Origin: ZAX-1 sp046533095
Lineage (GTDB): Bacteria > Bacillota > Clostridia > Lachnospirales > Lachnospiraceae
Length of the DNA stretch: 64,000 nucleotides
Assembly: GCA_046533095.1 (NCBI GenBank)
Contig: JAJQRA010000031.1
Span: forward strand, 62,001 to 126,000
Reading direction: 5' to 3'
The notes under the pieces are model-generated. The model did not search any database. It was not told where the DNA came from and worked only from the letters and a program-made list of their open reading frames with translations. Numbering within the stretch: position 1 is the first letter of the stretch; each line of letters begins with the position of its first letter. Position numbers and translations under genes: made by a program. Positions 61,958-64,000 of the stretch are shown here, one piece after another.

Positions 61958-62060
61958 CGATTCCATGTCGTCGCTACGCTCACAAGTGTAATCGTAACCA
62001 AAAACATGACGCTACCGGTTCCATGTCGTCGCCGCGCTCACAAGTGCAATCGTGACCAAA
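61958..62060 (-). repeat. 58-bp tandem duplication of the spoIIIAE 3' end
   Basis: CCATGTCGTCGC and the following 45 bases occur at 61963 and 62021 (period 58). The upper copy is the coding end of spoIIIAE (ALVSAATTWNR). The lower copy lies in the gap before spoIIIAF. Confidence 0.9.
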
Positions 62061-63295
62061 AACATGACGCCGGCAGTAACCATCACTTTGTTGATCAGCC
62101 TCGCGCCCTCCCCTACACCGTTGATACATCCAGCTATGCGTTTATCTGCAACCGGCTGTATCGCAGCCGCGACCAGCTTATAAAGCACGGTCATAACTGC
62201 AATTTTAATCATTGGGCCTACGCAGAGCAAAAGCAGAACGAGGATCCCGGCAACCCCAACCCCATTTTTAATGATAATGCCGGAACCTACCATGATTTCC
62301 GATACTGCATGAATCGAGGTGCCGACCCCCGGCAGCATACTGGCCGTCTTTGCAAATAAAGTTGTGCGGAAACTATCTATCACCGGAGAAAGCAGGCCTT
62401 GCACCACATTGATGCCCACTACCAATGTAAATAGAAACTTTAGCAGCCATTCCACGCCAATTTTTAGCAACTCTGTCAAACGTGAAATCAACTCCTCGCT
62501 TGTAAGATGGTTCATCAATTCCAGCATGACATAAATATGGATTGCCGGTACCGCAATATAAATTAAAACCCATTCAATAAGATAGATGATAAACAGCGTC
62601 AACTGGTAAAATCCAATCGTTGTCACGCTCCCACTTGAAAATATCATTGTCATGCAAAATGCCGGCATGAGGGCACGCATAAAGTCAAGGATTAGCGTAA
62701 GAGAATCCGACAGTATGCCATTTAATATCAAGAAAGACTGCATGAGCAACGCCAATAAAATCATATATACCATATAAAAGCTAATATCCGAAACCGCCAC
62801 ATTTTCAAATACGTTTGCAAAATTATTGAGAATGGCAAAGGCAATCGCAATCAGTATAATTTGCAGCATATAATTTTTACACTGGGAAACTTCCTCAAAA
62901 ATAATATCTCTGATAGAGCGAAACAGCCATTTTTTATCTATTTCTTCTCCGGCGATCATGCTCTTTGCCAGTGCCCTAAAATCAATATCCAAAACTGGAG
63001 CCACATCTTCTAGGAAAACATCAAGCTCGTCAAAATCCACTTCATCCAACTGTGTAATATCAAGCAAATCCATATCCTTTGATCCCTTTGATTTATTTGA
63101 TTCATTGGATTTAGTTAGTTTATTAAATTCATTTCGTTTATTGAGCCCACTTCGTTTATTGAGCCCATCTAGTTTATTAAATTCATTTCGTTTATTGGCC
63201 TGTACGTTTATTTGACTCCCCAAGATGTACAGTAGTGTAAGCAGGGAGAAAACGACTCTCCATCTTTTTCTTTTCACATCAGTTCCCATCTGCAT
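62012..63295 (-). CDS. spoIIIAE: Stage III sporulation protein SpoIIIAE
   Basis: A polytopic membrane protein of 427 residues with six or more membrane segments and an N-terminal signal-like segment. The channel component has DLLDITQLDEVDFDELDVFLED followed by the membrane region, with GIEWLLKFLFTLVVGINVVQGLLSPVIDSFRTTLFAKTASMLPGVG typical. Residues of about 34-73 are a repetitive Asn/Lys/Ser/Arg stretch (NKLDGLNKRSGLNKRNEFNK, coding 63080-63200) that looks like a lineage-specific repeat expansion. The ATG at 63295 is probable; a GTG six codons later is also possible. Confidence 0.94.
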   Translation of the reverse strand: MQMGTDVKRKRWRVVFSLLTLLYILGSQINVQANKRNEFNKLDGLNKRSGLNKRNEFNKLTKSNESNKSKGSKDMDLLDITQLDEVDFDELDVFLEDVAPVLDIDFRALAKSMIAGEEIDKKWLFRSIRDIIFEEVSQCKNYMLQIILIAIAFAILNNFANVFENVAVSDISFYMVYMILLALLMQSFLILNGILSDSLTLILDFMRALMPAFCMTMIFSSGSVTTIGFYQLTLFIIYLIEWVLIYIAVPAIHIYVMLELMNHLTSEELISRLTELLKIGVEWLLKFLFTLVVGINVVQGLLSPVIDSFRTTLFAKTASMLPGVGTSIHAVSEIMVGSGIIIKNGVGVAGILVLLLLCVGPMIKIAVMTVLYKLVAAAIQPVADKRIAGCINGVGEGARLINKVMVTAGVMFLVTIALVSAATTWNR

Positions 63296-63309
63296 ATTGC
63301 GGCACGCGT

Positions 63310-63696
63310 TCAGTTTAAAAATTCTCCTATGGTTTCCAGCAGCGCAAGCAATACCGGCATACTAATGGCCAGTATGGACAATTTCCCAAACATTTCTATT
63401 TGGCTTGCCACAGCCTGATAGCCCGCATCTTTGCATAGGTTCGCCGAAAATTCCGCCACATAGGTAATCCCTATCATTTTCATTAAAATTGCCACGTATT
63501 TTGTATTCAAATTTGTAAATTCTTGGATTCTTTCTATCGCCTCTAAAACAATCTCCAATTTAGAAATCAAGAAAAAAAAGATGCAAAGGCATGCCCCCAT
63601 TGTTACGAATAATTCATATTCTGCCTTTTGTGATTTCAGCAAAACCGCAAGCAATGTCCCTGCAATCCCTATCATTGCTATTTTTAAAATATCCAT
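63310..63696 (-). CDS. spoIIIAD: Stage III sporulation protein SpoIIIAD
   Basis: A small membrane protein (about 128 residues) with three to four membrane segments: LKIAMIGIAGTLLAVLLKS, YELFVTMGACLCIFFFLISKLEIVLEAI and LSILAISMPVLLALLETIGEFL. FTNLNTKYVAILMKMIGITYVAEFSANLCKDAGYQAVASQIEMFGK is typical for SpoIIIAD. ATG 63696; GTG 63702 also open. Separated from spoIIIAC by a 147-bp gap. Confidence 0.93.
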   Translation of the reverse strand: MDILKIAMIGIAGTLLAVLLKSQKAEYELFVTMGACLCIFFFLISKLEIVLEAIERIQEFTNLNTKYVAILMKMIGITYVAEFSANLCKDAGYQAVASQIEMFGKLSILAISMPVLLALLETIGEFLN

Positions 63697-63726
63697 ATCC
63701 ACCGTCCCAACCTTTTAAAATAAATC

Positions 63727-63800
63727 AATACATGAATCGTTCATGTATTGTAGCTATTCCGTGTGTCCTATCAAGCTTCGTGGCTGTAGTGTATTCGAAA
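63727..63800 (-). repeat. Hairpin and GCTTCGTGGCTG motif between spoIIIAD and spoIIIAC
   Basis: AATACATGAA (63727-63736) pairs with TTCATGTATT (63740-63749). Nearby AAGCTTCGTGGCTG and ATTCGAAATAGG follow the repeat style seen near 53350 and 10981. An insertion between these normally adjacent genes is unusual. Confidence 0.5.
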
Positions 63801-63842
63801 TAGGATTTATCTGTTATCCGGATCTGCCTTTTTCTATTTATT

Positions 63843-64000
63843 TTATAATGCAAACAAGTTTTTTATTGTTTCAAATAAATCATAAATATAGGGAACAATC
63901 CAAAACAATACAATTATAAGTCCTGCCAAGCTTGTTAAAAATGCATGTTCTTCTCTTCCACTGTGTTTTAGCACTTGACTAAGGACCGTTACCAGAATAC
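63843..64000 (-). CDS. spoIIIAC: Stage III sporulation protein SpoIIIAC (C-terminal part)
   Basis: The last 51 codons are visible; the start lies beyond the window. The sequence ILVTVLSQVLKHSGREEHAF then ending TIKNLFAL is the C-terminal half of SpoIIIAC, including a membrane segment (LAGLIIVLFWIVPYIYDL). The order AC-AD-AE-AF-AG-AH matches the standard spoIIIA operon. Confidence 0.9.
   Translation of the reverse strand, partial: ILVTVLSQVLKHSGREEHAFLTSLAGLIIVLFWIVPYIYDLFETIKNLFAL

Overview
The window looks like a chromosome segment of a spore-forming, low-GC, anaerobic Firmicute of the Lachnospiraceae type (Roseburia/Butyrivibrio-like). The evidence is the spoIIIA sporulation operon, the Clostridia-style housekeeping gene order (rnhB-lepB-rbgA-lepB-rplS-trmD-rimM-khpA-rpsP-ffh-ylxM and plsX-acpP-rnc-smc-ftsY), strong AGGAGG ribosome binding sites, and a beta-mannan utilisation locus resembling the one described in Roseburia intestinalis. 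The genus is an inference. No rRNA, tRNA, CRISPR array or intact transposase gene was seen.

Layout. 1-4.3 kb: the 5' end of a sugar-binding lipoprotein gene (minus strand), divergent from a YesM-type histidine kinase and an AraC-type response regulator. 4.4-20.7 kb (minus strand): a nearly complete cytoplasmic beta-mannooligosaccharide pathway. It holds an ABC importer (binding protein and two permeases, no ATPase), two SGNH acetyl esterases (CE2-like and CE17-like), a GH113 mannosidase, two GH130 phosphorylases, an AGE-family 2-epimerase, phosphomannomutase/phosphoglucomutase, mannose-6-phosphate isomerase and two LacI regulators. Acetylated manno-oligosaccharides are imported, deacetylated, trimmed and phosphorolysed to mannose-1-P, then sent to fructose-6-P. 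21-28.6 kb (plus strand): an ABC-F ATPase and a BMP-type nucleoside ABC transporter with a long structured leader. 28.8-42.6 kb (minus): pgeF, yraN, FlhB-like and hook-length-like genes, a CAP-domain wall protein, rnhB, two signal peptidases, rbgA and the rplS-to-ylxM translation/SRP operon. 42.6-44.6 kb: an apparently foreign block (VWA fragment, MFS transporter, truncated ORF). 44.6-57.8 kb: ANTAR regulator with glnA, ilvA, ftsY-smc-rnc, acpP-plsX, a tandem-HD protein and prfC. 58-59.4 kb: a secreted leucine-rich-repeat protein with a long acidic tract. 59.9-64 kb: spoIIIAH to spoIIIAC, the last gene cut by the window edge.

The most unusual property is structural. About twenty gene junctions carry tandem duplications with periods of about 34-122 bp, usually including the last codons and stop of one gene and often the ribosome binding site of the next. 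Some copies are identical (77 bp at the lacI 3' end, 71 bp at the rbgA 3' end) and others have decayed. Several housekeeping proteins (phosphoglucomutase, SMC, SpoIIIAE, YlxM, the hook-length-like protein) carry repetitive low-complexity insertions. A dispersed non-autonomous element of about 140 bp with terminal inverted repeats and a 9-bp flanking duplication is present at 29.8 kb, and a homologous copy supplies the stop codon of trmD at 38.6 kb.
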